This document shows, one piece after another, positions 1 through 6,619 of a DNA stretch of 7,393 nucleotides. How positions within the stretch are numbered: the stretch's first letter is position 1; each line of letters begins with the position of its first letter. A program made the translations under genes and the position numbers. The notes under the pieces are model-generated. The model saw nothing but the letters and a program-made list of their open reading frames with translations, was not told the DNA's origin and searched no databases. Source of the stretch: Kofleriaceae bacterium (lineage in GTDB: Bacteria; Myxococcota_A; Polyangia; Haliangiales; Haliangiaceae); contig JAESTW010000189.1 of assembly GCA_016763395.1 (NCBI GenBank), positions 1 to 7,393 on the forward strand. Direction: 5' to 3'.

Positions 1-707
1 GAGTGTCGATGTTCAAGGCCGACAAACAGGATTTTGAATTCCGGCCAGGTCCGATTTTCTCGAACATCATCCTAGCCGACGAGATCAACCGGACTGCACC
101 CCGAACACAGAGCGCGCTGCTTGAGGCGATGAGTGAGGGTAGTGTTTCGGTCGATGACTGCACCCACCAGTTGCCCACCCCCTTTTTGGTCATCGCAACG
201 CAGAACCCTGCTGAGCACTTTGGAACCTACCCACTGCCCGAATCACAAATGGATCGATTCCTCTTGCGAATCCGCCTGGGCTACCCGGACGGAGAACAAG
301 AGCGCAAAATCCTCCGTTCCAGAGGCGCGTCCGATCCGGTAGCCACCTTAGAAACAGTGATGAGCCACGAAGAGTTGCAATCGATCCAAGACAAAGTAGA
401 GACGGTTAGCATTAGTGACTCTCTGCTCGATTACGCCATGGACATCATTGAAGGAACCCGCACATCGACAAGACTCGAGGTGGGAGTGTCTACACGCGGT
501 GCAATCGCCTGGTACAGAGCAGCACAAGCCGCAGCCCTCCTAGACGGACGGAATTTCTGTGTCCCGGACGACTTTAAAGAATTGGCAATACCTGTGTTGG
601 CTCATCGAGTGGTCTTAAACTCAGCGCACGACTCCCTCTCCTCCTCTCGCGAGGAAGCAGAAGGCTGTATCGAAGAAATCATATCGCGAGTCACCGTTCC
701 GACCTAG
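1..707 (+). CDS. MoxR-family AAA+ ATPase, 5'-truncated by window edge
   Basis: This is the C-terminal two thirds or more of a MoxR-type AAA+ ATPase. The reading frame runs in from the left edge. The GTG at position 3 is an internal Val codon of the conserved stretch before FEFRPGPIF, not a start. Counting from that Val, Walker B is IILADEINR (22-30), followed by the MoxR signature TQSALLEAM (35-43). Sensor 1 is ATQNP (65-69), and LPESQMDRF (78-86) carries the typical conserved Arg. The C-terminal lid begins near GVSTRGA (161-167) and includes the usual AAxALLDGR and VPDDFK segments. MoxR proteins are usually about 310-330 residues, so roughly 90 residues, including the Walker A P-loop, lie upstream. 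It ends 14 bases before a DUF58 gene and heads the classic MoxR-DUF58-transglutaminase operon. Known MoxR ATPases act as chaperones or remodelling factors for partner complexes. The target here is inferred to be the downstream membrane proteins. Family assignment is near certain; the substrate is unknown. Confidence 0.95.
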   Translation, partial: VSMFKADKQDFEFRPGPIFSNIILADEINRTAPRTQSALLEAMSEGSVSVDDCTHQLPTPFLVIATQNPAEHFGTYPLPESQMDRFLLRIRLGYPDGEQERKILRSRGASDPVATLETVMSHEELQSIQDKVETVSISDSLLDYAMDIIEGTRTSTRLEVGVSTRGAIAWYRAAQAAALLDGRNFCVPDDFKELAIPVLAHRVVLNSAHDSLSSSREEAEGCIEEIISRVTVPT

Positions 708-721
708 AGCGATAAAAACGG

Positions 722-1825
722 ATGCTAAAACTACTTTTCTGGCCGTTCTCGCTACCGGGAAGACTACTGAGAAAACTTCGCAGTAGCCGGACACTCAAAC
801 TCACTCGAGACGGCAGATACTATGTGGGTATCACACTGGGAATCGGGCTGGCAGCAATTAACACCGGTAACAACTTGCTCTACCTGCTTCTCGGGTGGCT
901 GCTCTCGCTCATCGTTGCATCGGGATTCTTCAGCAACGCCTGCCTGCGAGGCATTCGAATCTCTCGCATCATTCCCAAGCGTATCTATGCCAATACTCCC
1001 TTTCTTGTTGAAATCACCGCCAGCAACACCAAGACCAATCTCGCTTCCTACTCTCTCGAAGTGGAAGATATCTGTGAGGGAGTCCCAGTCGACAAACGCT
1101 GCTACTTTCTGAAAATACCGGAGGGCAAAACCCAGCACACCTCCTATCGCCACACCATTGCCAAACGCGGGCTCTACAAATTTGAGGCAGTGCGATTGTC
1201 CACCAAATTCCCCTTTGGACTCTTTGTGAAGAGCCGCAGCTGCGAGACTCACAACGAACTATTGGTCTTTCCGAACACTCGTACCATTAACCTGCCCGCT
1301 CCCAGTGCATCACAACACGGCGACAGTCAAACCCAGTCGGTTGGCCGGCGAGGCGAATTCTACGGCCTGCGAGAATATCGCATTGGTGATGACAGATCTT
1401 CCATCCACTGGCGCTCCAGTGCACGCTCAAACAAACTTCTTGTACGAGAGTACGAAGATGAAAGCCAAAAACAAATCACCTTGCTTCTCGACAATGCCCT
1501 GCCCTCTGTCCGGGGCGAAGAAGAGGAGCAAGCCCTTGAAGATGCCATCAGCCTGTGCGCCTCTCTCGCGCAATCGTACATTTCCAAAGGCTACGTTTTG
1601 CGTCTAATTACTCGCGGACAGTTGACCCCTTTCGCTGGTGGCGATATGCAATTGCAACGGATTCTCCGGGTGCTCGCGCTACTTGAGATCGAATCAGAAG
1701 ACCGCCCCTTTTCAGCGCAATTGGCACCCCGGAGTGAATCGGTCCTGGTAGTGCCATCAAACATCTCCGCCAAACACCGGCCCCGAGGCGCAACCACAGT
1801 TCTGGAGTCCAATGCGTTTTCGTAA
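722..1825 (+). CDS. DUF58 domain-containing membrane protein
   Basis: A 367-residue protein typical of the DUF58 partners of MoxR ATPases. A basic N-terminus (residues 13-32) precedes two adjacent hydrophobic segments (about 33-48 and 52-70), joined by the conserved AINTGNNLLYLLLGWLLS stretch, which form a membrane hairpin. A beta-rich region (about 75-190) follows. The DUF58 core at about 211-248 includes REYRIGDD, IHWRSSARSNKLLVREYE and flanking residues. A von Willebrand A-like fold starts at ITLLLDNA (252-259). Its metal-site motif is degenerate: Asp257 is present, but the usual DxSxS serines are replaced, as is common in this family. The ATG at 722 has no strong Shine-Dalgarno sequence but lies 14 bases after the MoxR stop, consistent with translational coupling. 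The 3' end overlaps the next gene by 14 bp. The role is probably a membrane-anchored partner or scaffold acting with the MoxR ATPase; no enzymatic activity is suggested by the sequence. Family assignment is secure; function is not. Confidence 0.93.
   Translation: MLKLLFWPFSLPGRLLRKLRSSRTLKLTRDGRYYVGITLGIGLAAINTGNNLLYLLLGWLLSLIVASGFFSNACLRGIRISRIIPKRIYANTPFLVEITASNTKTNLASYSLEVEDICEGVPVDKRCYFLKIPEGKTQHTSYRHTIAKRGLYKFEAVRLSTKFPFGLFVKSRSCETHNELLVFPNTRTINLPAPSASQHGDSQTQSVGRRGEFYGLREYRIGDDRSSIHWRSSARSNKLLVREYEDESQKQITLLLDNALPSVRGEEEEQALEDAISLCASLAQSYISKGYVLRLITRGQLTPFAGGDMQLQRILRVLALLEIESEDRPFSAQLAPRSESVLVVPSNISAKHRPRGATTVLESNAFS
1804..1807 (+). promoter_or_regulatory. Shine-Dalgarno for the transglutaminase gene, inside the DUF58 gene
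   Basis: GGAG lies four bases before the ATG at 1812, within the last codons of the DUF58 gene. It supports the 1812 start and the 14-bp gene overlap, which implies coupled translation of the two membrane proteins. Confidence 0.6.
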
Positions 1826-4067
1826 GGCGCACAAAACAACCACCTACGGCGTGGTATTCAGTGCCTTTGGCTCTGTCGCTTCGTCCGGTCTTCTCAACCC
1901 TCTGCTCTTGCTAGTTAGCACGATGGCAATCGTTGGCAGCTGGTTTTGGGAAGCACCTCGCGTCCGGCCACAGCGCTGGAATACTGCTTGGACGGTACTT
2001 GCATCTATCGTATTCGCGTACTCCTTGCTCTCGGTTCTCGCCGGTGCAGAGATTCTCTTTGCCGGAACTAACTTCCTCCTGGTGCTGCTCATCGTCAAGC
2101 TTTTCAACCGGACGGAAAGTAAAGACTATCTGCAAATCTATCTTCTGAGCTTCCTTATACTCACTGCTGGTACGGTTCTGAATGCCGAGATTACCTACGG
2201 ACTTTTCTTCCTGTGTTTCGTAGTCTCCTCGACCTGGGCACTGACGCTCTTCCACCTTCGCCGAGAGCTCGAGAATAACTTCAGAGTACGTCTATCGCAG
2301 GAAACTCAAGTCAACTCGCGACTCGAGAGGGTCATGAACTCCCACCGAATCGTCGGACGAAAGTTCTTCTTGGGAACCGGCCTGGTATCTCTGGGGGTTT
2401 TCCTTAGTGCCCTCGGTCTCTTCCTTCTCTTCCCACGTGTCGGGCTGGGTTTCTTTTTTGACAAGGGCCGTGGCGGGATTAGCATGGCCGGCTTTAGTGA
2501 TGGTGTAAGCTTGGGCGGCCATGGACTCATTAAACAGGATTCCACGGTTGTCATGCGCGTCAAAGTCGCATCGCGATACCAAGGTAGAAAAGCCCCCTAC
2601 TTACACTGGCGAGGTGTTGCTTTCGACTTCTACTCCAAGGGCAAGTGGAGCCGCTCGCGATTGGCACCCGAGACCCGACGAGAAGTGAGCTCCAACGCAA
2701 AGACGACAACTCATCACTTGCTCTACTCTCATGGATCCCAAAACCCACTGGAACTCAAAGCGCGCAATGATGCTGCTTTCAAACAAGAGATTTACCTAGA
2801 GCCCGTTGGCTACGATGTCCTCTTTGGAGCGTCCATGCCTCTGGCTTTCGCCTTTGAAAACAAGTCCGAGAACAAGACAAGAGCCGGCAAGAATGATGAA
2901 CTGCGACACATTCGCAGCGCAGGCATCAAGTATACCGTCTATTCCGATCCCAAAGCCCCGGCTGCAGCCTCCCTCCGGCGTGCAGAGACCACGCTGCCGG
3001 TCAGGTATGAGGTATTTCTTCAGCTTCCCGAGGAAATCCCCAAGTGCGAATCCGAAAACACTCCTAGCTCTCTAGATGAAGTCAGAGCACAGTGTCGCGT
3101 CCGAGATTTGGCGCGTTACATCACGAGAGACGCAAGCACAAACTACGACAAGGCAAAGGCACTGGAGGACTGGCTGAGAACCCAGCTAGAATACACCTTG
3201 TTGCAAAAAGAACCTGGCGACATGGAGCCGGTAGAGTTTTTCTTATTCAGCCGAAAGATGGGACATTGCGAGTACTTCTCATCAGCAATGTCTGTCATGG
3301 CTAGAGCTCTTGGGATTCCCATTCGCAATGTAAACGGATTTCTCGGCGGAGAGTGGAACGAGTACAGCGACTACATCGCGGTTCGCGCCGGCGATGCACA
3401 TTCTTGGGTTGAAGTGTACTTCGGCGAGTACGGGTGGGTCACCTTCGATCCCACGCCCAGTGGGCAATCAGACTTGATGGGTCGCGGCAGCTCAGGACTC
3501 TTGGACCGGTTGCGGCGCATGGCAGACACCATGCGATTTAAGTGGTTCAAGTGGGTTATTGAATACGACCTCTTCGCGCAGCTAAAGCTTTTCCGCAACG
3601 TAGGTAAAAGTATCAAAGGCAGCGCTCAAAAGTACTTCAAAGCCCCCATGAGCAGCATTAAGATTTGGGCCAAGGCCCATAAGAAAGAGGCCGTCGCCAT
3701 CGTCCTCTTTCTCGGTGTCGTGGCTATTGTGCTCGGACTGCGGAAGCGGCGGGAGGGGGAGGCCCCACTCTTGAGATCTCGCACCGACAAACGCAAGAAA
3801 ACCCCAGTTACGACCCAGTACGTAGCGGTACTAAAAACACTGGCAAGGCGAGGGTTCAGGCGGACCAGCAGCATGACGCCGAGAGAATTTGCGTCCGATC
3901 TCGCAGCCTCCAAGATCCCTGGAGCCGACAATGTGCAGAAACTGACCGAGCTTTACTACCAGGTGGAGTACGGAGAGGCGCCCCACGACAGTGCACCCCG
4001 GGCCACCTTTCTTAGAAAGGCAATTGTCCGGGAGCTACGCGAGACCAAGACGCGCAACAAGAACTAG
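1812..4067 (+). CDS. TgpA-type membrane transglutaminase-like protein (DUF3488 - transglutaminase - DUF4129)
   Basis: A 751-residue protein with the full TgpA layout. Residues 1-210 hold about six hydrophobic segments (roughly 12-42, 60-78, 83-97, 104-126, 128-148 and 183-207), matching the DUF3488/TgpA N-terminal membrane domain. A periplasmic region follows, with the family motif GFSDGVSLGGHG (227-238) and HWRG (265-268). The transglutaminase core has an apparently intact triad: Cys486 in GHCEYFSSAM, His530 in GDAHSWVEVY and Asp546 in TFDPTPSG. One C-terminal membrane helix (about 626-644) leads to a cytoplasmic DUF4129-like domain (about 668-745) with YVAVLKTLARRGF and the LTELYYQVEYGE segment. 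The start at 1812 has a GGAG sequence and overlaps the DUF58 gene. The family is thought to include transglutaminase or protease-like enzymes acting on periplasmic or envelope protein or peptide substrates; the substrate here cannot be read from sequence. It is the last gene of the operon, facing a convergent gene 94 bp away. Catalytic competence is inferred from the triad. Confidence 0.95.
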   Translation: MRFRKAHKTTTYGVVFSAFGSVASSGLLNPLLLLVSTMAIVGSWFWEAPRVRPQRWNTAWTVLASIVFAYSLLSVLAGAEILFAGTNFLLVLLIVKLFNRTESKDYLQIYLLSFLILTAGTVLNAEITYGLFFLCFVVSSTWALTLFHLRRELENNFRVRLSQETQVNSRLERVMNSHRIVGRKFFLGTGLVSLGVFLSALGLFLLFPRVGLGFFFDKGRGGISMAGFSDGVSLGGHGLIKQDSTVVMRVKVASRYQGRKAPYLHWRGVAFDFYSKGKWSRSRLAPETRREVSSNAKTTTHHLLYSHGSQNPLELKARNDAAFKQEIYLEPVGYDVLFGASMPLAFAFENKSENKTRAGKNDELRHIRSAGIKYTVYSDPKAPAAASLRRAETTLPVRYEVFLQLPEEIPKCESENTPSSLDEVRAQCRVRDLARYITRDASTNYDKAKALEDWLRTQLEYTLLQKEPGDMEPVEFFLFSRKMGHCEYFSSAMSVMARALGIPIRNVNGFLGGEWNEYSDYIAVRAGDAHSWVEVYFGEYGWVTFDPTPSGQSDLMGRGSSGLLDRLRRMADTMRFKWFKWVIEYDLFAQLKLFRNVGKSIKGSAQKYFKAPMSSIKIWAKAHKKEAVAIVLFLGVVAIVLGLRKRREGEAPLLRSRTDKRKKTPVTTQYVAVLKTLARRGFRRTSSMTPREFASDLAASKIPGADNVQKLTELYYQVEYGEAPHDSAPRATFLRKAIVRELRETKTRNKN

Positions 4068-4161
4068 TCCCCCTCACCGGACAGTAGTCGCGTTTCCCAC
4101 TACAAATCGGATTGGACTAGCGGAAATACCAGCTCCAGATATTTTCGTAGGCAAAGGCCTG
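4068..4161. other. Convergent intergenic gap without a clear terminator
   Basis: This 94-bp stretch separates the stops of two convergent genes. It contains two weak hairpins: GTAGT/ACTAC at 4084-4088 and 4099-4103 with a 10-nt loop, and a 4-bp AGGC/GCCT stem near 4150-4161. Neither is followed by a T-run on either strand, so I see no convincing intrinsic terminator. Rho-dependent termination or readthrough is possible. Confidence 0.4.
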
Positions 4162-4887
4162 CTAGGGACGTTGTTTCGGTCGACTTTTGGCCAGCGCCTT
4201 CTGTTCACGTTTTCGATCTTTTGCCAATGCTTTCTTTTCGCGCTTTCGACGTTTGCGCGCTTGCCTGCCGGACTCACCAACCTGTCTCACATCCACTTCG
4301 GAAGAGCCCATAAATGCCACACCTTGAATACGAAGAAGTGGTTTATTGGGATCGGGAATGGCAGGTGCCTGATCAACCCCCTCAAACGATCCGAGCAAAC
4401 CAACACCATTGCATTCAAAAGCGAGATCCGGTGGAACGATAATTTCAACCGACCCCATAAAGGCAGTCACTTTAAGTTCTGTGATGCCCGGCGCGATGAT
4501 GGCTTCCCGAAGATCTAATACCACTGCCCCCATACAGCCAACAACCTTGAGTACCTTTGGGACTCGCCACTGTCCTTTGCGTTCAGAGGCGCTGAAGAGT
4601 CCAATCGCCCAGCCAGATTTTGGCTGCGCTGCGACAAGTGCTTGTTGTGTCTTTTGAGTAGTAGCCTCGATTGCTGTTTCGTCCGAAGATGCGGCATCAA
4701 CTTCAATATCCTGCCGAAGCGCAATCAACGCCTCACAATGATTTGCTTGCTGCGCTTGCTCCACACGCGACTCAAACTCATCTACGTCAAATAGATCCGC
4801 CGCAAACGCATCCGATAGCAGTTGAATCGTCTTTTCACGCTCATCGCGCAACGCGACCAAGTTTGCTTTGGGTTTGGGCTCGGTCAT
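4162..4887 (-). CDS. DUF1707 and LiaF-C-like (DUF2154-type) protein with a basic repeated tail
   Basis: A 241-residue protein. Residues about 12-62 resemble the DUF1707 (SHOCT-like) helical domain, with the hallmark LRDEREKTIQLLSDAFAADL and the DEFESRVEQAQQA segment. After a polar linker, residues about 95-203 resemble the C-terminal domain of LiaF or cell-wall-active antibiotic response proteins. That part repeats a GxMG-like turn followed by a beta strand: VGCMGAVVLDL (116-126), TAFMGSVEIIVP (141-152), GVGLLGSFEGV (161-171) and GVAFMGSSEVDV (189-200). No membrane helix is visible, unlike LiaF proper, so it is probably cytoplasmic or peripheral. Residues 208-241 form a strongly basic tail with a duplicated 11-residue unit. 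The ATG at 4887 begins just before the DUF1707 domain, with no obvious Shine-Dalgarno. It lies 106 bp downstream of the same-strand TPR gene and may be co-transcribed with it. Related domains are linked to envelope-stress sensing in Gram-positive bacteria. Function here is unproven. Confidence 0.85.
   Translation of the reverse strand: MTEPKPKANLVALRDEREKTIQLLSDAFAADLFDVDEFESRVEQAQQANHCEALIALRQDIEVDAASSDETAIEATTQKTQQALVAAQPKSGWAIGLFSASERKGQWRVPKVLKVVGCMGAVVLDLREAIIAPGITELKVTAFMGSVEIIVPPDLAFECNGVGLLGSFEGVDQAPAIPDPNKPLLRIQGVAFMGSSEVDVRQVGESGRQARKRRKREKKALAKDRKREQKALAKSRPKQRP
4183..4248 (-). repeat. Tandem 33-bp coding repeat giving the basic C-terminal tail
   Basis: Two adjacent 33-bp units encode RKREKKALAKD (residues 214-224) and RKREQKALAKS (225-235) of the DUF1707/LiaF-like protein. 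By hand alignment 24 of 33 bases match. The differences are mostly at third positions, so this is an old duplication kept at the protein level. The tail is Lys/Arg-rich and suits nucleic-acid, acidic-membrane or protein-surface binding; which of these is unknown. Confidence 0.75.
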
Positions 4888-4993
4888 GGAATTCGAGCAG
4901 AGTGTACCGGATCGAGGTGTCCTTTGCAGGTGATCAACCTGTTGCTCTTCTCATTCCTTTTCCTTTGGTGTTTATCTTACTAAACTGGTGTGT
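4888..4993 (-). other. Intergenic spacer between the TPR gene and the DUF1707 gene, with small dyads
   Basis: This spacer separates two same-strand genes. It has three short inverted repeats: CAGGT/ACCTG (4927-4931 and 4937-4941, 5-nt loop around GATCA), GTTTA/TAAAC (4970-4974 and 4981-4985, 6-nt loop), and GTGTT/AACAC (4990-4994 and 4998-5002), which spans the stop codon of the TPR gene. None has a minus-strand T-run after it, so none is a standard terminator. They could be processing or stabilising hairpins or chance. No convincing promoter or ribosome-binding site for the downstream gene was seen. Confidence 0.3.
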
Positions 4994-6454
4994 TTAGAAC
5001 ACCTTCTGCTGGTGCAACACTGCCAATTCACGTTGGCACAGATTGCTCCACGTGTTTGAGTTTTTTGTTGCCGCTGATACTGCCACACACTTGCTGTAGG
5101 CCGTACTCGCCATTGCCCGCAAGGGCTGGGCTTGCCGGCCAAACTCGTCACAGAATGCGTTTACACTTTCACTGGCAAACTTGCCCTGGCGCACCCCCTT
5201 GGGAACTTCAGCTGTAGCCAAGCTCATCGCAAAGTGCTGCGAGATTTGGCCAATTCTGGCGATACTGGCCACCTTCCACTCGCTCGCTCGCCCCACACTC
5301 GCAATATGTTGGTACTTTTCGTTGAGTTCTCCGGACATGGTCTTTTTTGCCTGCAACCACGTTTGGAACCTCGCGGCCGACCTCTCCCTTTTGCTCCTAT
5401 TAGTGGGCGGAAAGCTCAGCCCACGGGGTAGCCCGAGACTTAGGTACTTTTCGTAGTCCAGTGCGAGGAGATAGAACTGACTTGCCAAAAACGAATCTCT
5501 AGCACTCTCGCTTCTAGCAGCGTCCGGCGCCTTGTCGATAGCCCCCGCATTTGCCAGTGCAGTGGCGTTGGCGAAATGCTGCATCGCTCGCACAACGAGT
5601 TTTCTATTTCGTGGCACGATTTGCACCTTGGTTGTGGCGGAACCACAACGTGTTGCTACTCCCTGCCCTTTCTTGCGTGCGGGTAGCCGAATTCTCTTGC
5701 TGCAAACGCCGTCTGCAGCTTGGACACAGCTCTGCTGCCACAAAAACTCACCTAGTTTCGCGTTAACCACGAGGCTTCGGTCCAGGCCACCGTGTTTACC
5801 AACTACCTTTAGGTACCGTTCATACGCTTGTACGGTCTTTCGATGAAAGCCCTGTTTCTCTTGTTCTGTGGCCAACAAAAAGAGCAGCCTATCTGAGTCT
5901 TCTGGATGCCGTTTTCCATACTGCCTTACGAATCTCTCGATATTCTTGACCATCTCTTTGTGGTGTCCGAGAGAACGCCGATTGCGTATCGCATTCATTA
6001 GCGCACTAGGTGCTTCCTTCTCACCCGAATATCGTTTCGCGAATTCTTCGTAGGCATTGCACGCCTTGTCCAAATATTTCACTGAGTCGTATAAAGCACC
6101 TGCTCGCAGCAATGCCTTGGGCGCCAGACTCGACTGGGGGAAGTGCTGAGTGAGCTGCCCAAACTGGCGTATCGCCAACCCCGTAGCACCGCCCAGTTGA
6201 AAGCAAACACCACTATTGTAAAGTAGCTCATCGGCCTGCGTGGCAATGGGATTCGCCACGTAAATTGTGTAGTAGGCCTCACCACACTTTTTGTACTTCC
6301 CCTGCGCCTCAAGCGATTCAGCATGGGCGCGAGCTGAGTTCGGAGCCACTATCGGAGCCAATGTGGGATTTGCCGCGGCAACCCCGAGAGCTGAGAAACT
6401 GACAAGAGCGGGCAATAGAATTTGCGGGATTCTCACGTCTATCGGACACCGCAT
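4994..6454 (-). CDS. Secreted TPR-type helical-repeat protein
   Basis: With the chosen start this is a 486-residue protein. An in-frame ATG at 6568 would add 38 residues, but that extension is polar, lacks a ribosome-binding site and would put the signal sequence internal. Starting at 6454 gives a proper signal peptide: hydrophobic residues about 9-25 and a likely cleavage after AAA at 26-28. A GTG at 6436 is also possible. Residues about 41-220 form helical TPR-like pairs, for example LYNSGVCFQLGGATGLAIRQF, cut here at the start of the second helix (78-97), then LLRAGALYDSVKYLDKACNAY (115-135) and QGFHRKTVQAYERYL (201-215). A basic, Cys-bearing linker (about 240-285) precedes a second helical part containing ASEWKVASIARIGQISQHFA (390-409) and AEVPKGVRQG (415-424). 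That second half resembles, from memory, TPR proteins of myxobacteria and relatives, some linked to surface or gliding-motility machinery. The protein is probably periplasmic or outer-membrane-associated and scaffolding. A specific role is not supported. Confidence 0.8.
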   Translation of the reverse strand: MRCPIDVRIPQILLPALVSFSALGVAAANPTLAPIVAPNSARAHAESLEAQGKYKKCGEAYYTIYVANPIATQADELLYNSGVCFQLGGATGLAIRQFGQLTQHFPQSSLAPKALLRAGALYDSVKYLDKACNAYEEFAKRYSGEKEAPSALMNAIRNRRSLGHHKEMVKNIERFVRQYGKRHPEDSDRLLFLLATEQEKQGFHRKTVQAYERYLKVVGKHGGLDRSLVVNAKLGEFLWQQSCVQAADGVCSKRIRLPARKKGQGVATRCGSATTKVQIVPRNRKLVVRAMQHFANATALANAGAIDKAPDAARSESARDSFLASQFYLLALDYEKYLSLGLPRGLSFPPTNRSKRERSAARFQTWLQAKKTMSGELNEKYQHIASVGRASEWKVASIARIGQISQHFAMSLATAEVPKGVRQGKFASESVNAFCDEFGRQAQPLRAMASTAYSKCVAVSAATKNSNTWSNLCQRELAVLHQQKVF

Positions 6455-6527
6455 TAGCGGCGTGGTTGCGGTGCGATCTCCATTTCTGTGCCGATTTGGC
6501 AAAGCTAGGGGCGGATGACTGTCACGA

Positions 6528-6544
6528 AGGCAAGAGAGTTGCCT
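6528..6544. promoter_or_regulatory. Inverted repeat AGGCAA-N5-TTGCCT, candidate operator
   Basis: A perfect 6-bp inverted repeat with a 5-base spacer (GAGAG) lies in the divergent spacer, 75-91 bp upstream of the plus-strand gene. Its right arm coincides with the best -35-like hexamer. The size and position suit binding of a dimeric regulator, but there is only one copy and no regulator gene nearby. A chance dyad of this size is not excluded. Confidence 0.3.
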
Positions 6545-6575
6545 CACAGGATCCGAGCGTGATAGCAATAATCAT

Positions 6576-6601
6576 GCGCTAGCGCCCATTGGCCTTGGCG
6601 C
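6576..6601. repeat. Palindrome GCGCTAGCGC with overlapping GCGCC/GGCGC hairpin
   Basis: GCGCTAGCGC at 6576-6585 is a perfect 10-bp palindrome. Its right end overlaps a GCGCC (6582-6586) that can pair with GGCGC (6597-6601) across a 10-nt loop. The pair sits 20-45 bases before the plus-strand start codon, so it would fall in the 5' leader or core promoter of that gene. Confidence 0.3.
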
Positions 6602-6619
6602 AACCTTTGCAATTGCGAG

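Larger units (their letters stand above)
6455..6619. promoter_or_regulatory. Divergent intergenic region, likely holding promoters of both flanking genes
   Basis: This 165-bp spacer separates the minus-strand TPR gene from the plus-strand secreted-protein gene, so promoters for both should lie here unless transcription enters from elsewhere. I could not identify confident -35/-10 pairs. The best plus-strand candidate is TTGCCT at 6539-6544 with an A/T-rich patch around 6563-6572, but the -10 match is poor. The notable content is two dyads, listed separately. Confidence 0.5.

Noticed and set aside
3..11. GTG at 3 or ATG at 9 as the start of the MoxR gene
   Set aside because: They fall inside the conserved stretch before the Walker B region, and the essential Walker A motif would be missing. 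The gene enters from the left edge.
764..1252. 162-codon minus-strand open frame opposite the DUF58 gene
   Set aside because: It lies entirely antisense to a well-supported DUF58 gene and its translation shows no recognisable domain.
4148..4161. AGGC-AAAG-GCCT hairpin as a terminator between convergent genes
   Set aside because: The stem is only four base pairs and there is no T-run on either strand.
3991..4518. 175-codon plus-strand open frame overlapping the end of the transglutaminase gene and the minus-strand DUF1707 gene
   Set aside because: It overlaps two genes with clear domain signatures, has low-complexity unpatterned translation and no ribosome-binding site. It is a shadow frame.
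4927..4941. CAGGT-GATCA-ACCTG dyad as an operator for the DUF1707 gene
   Set aside because: It is a single short copy with no regulator gene nearby and no promoter elements beside it. It is kept only as part of the spacer description.
6455..6568. N-terminal extension of the TPR protein from the ATG at 6568
   Set aside because: The 38 extra residues are polar with no family resemblance, there is no ribosome-binding site, and a standard signal peptide begins at 6454.
6539..6572. Sigma-70-like promoter (TTGCCT with an A/T-rich -10 region) for the 6620 gene
   Set aside because: The -10 element is a poor match at any normal spacing, so it is noted only as a weak candidate inside the divergent spacer.
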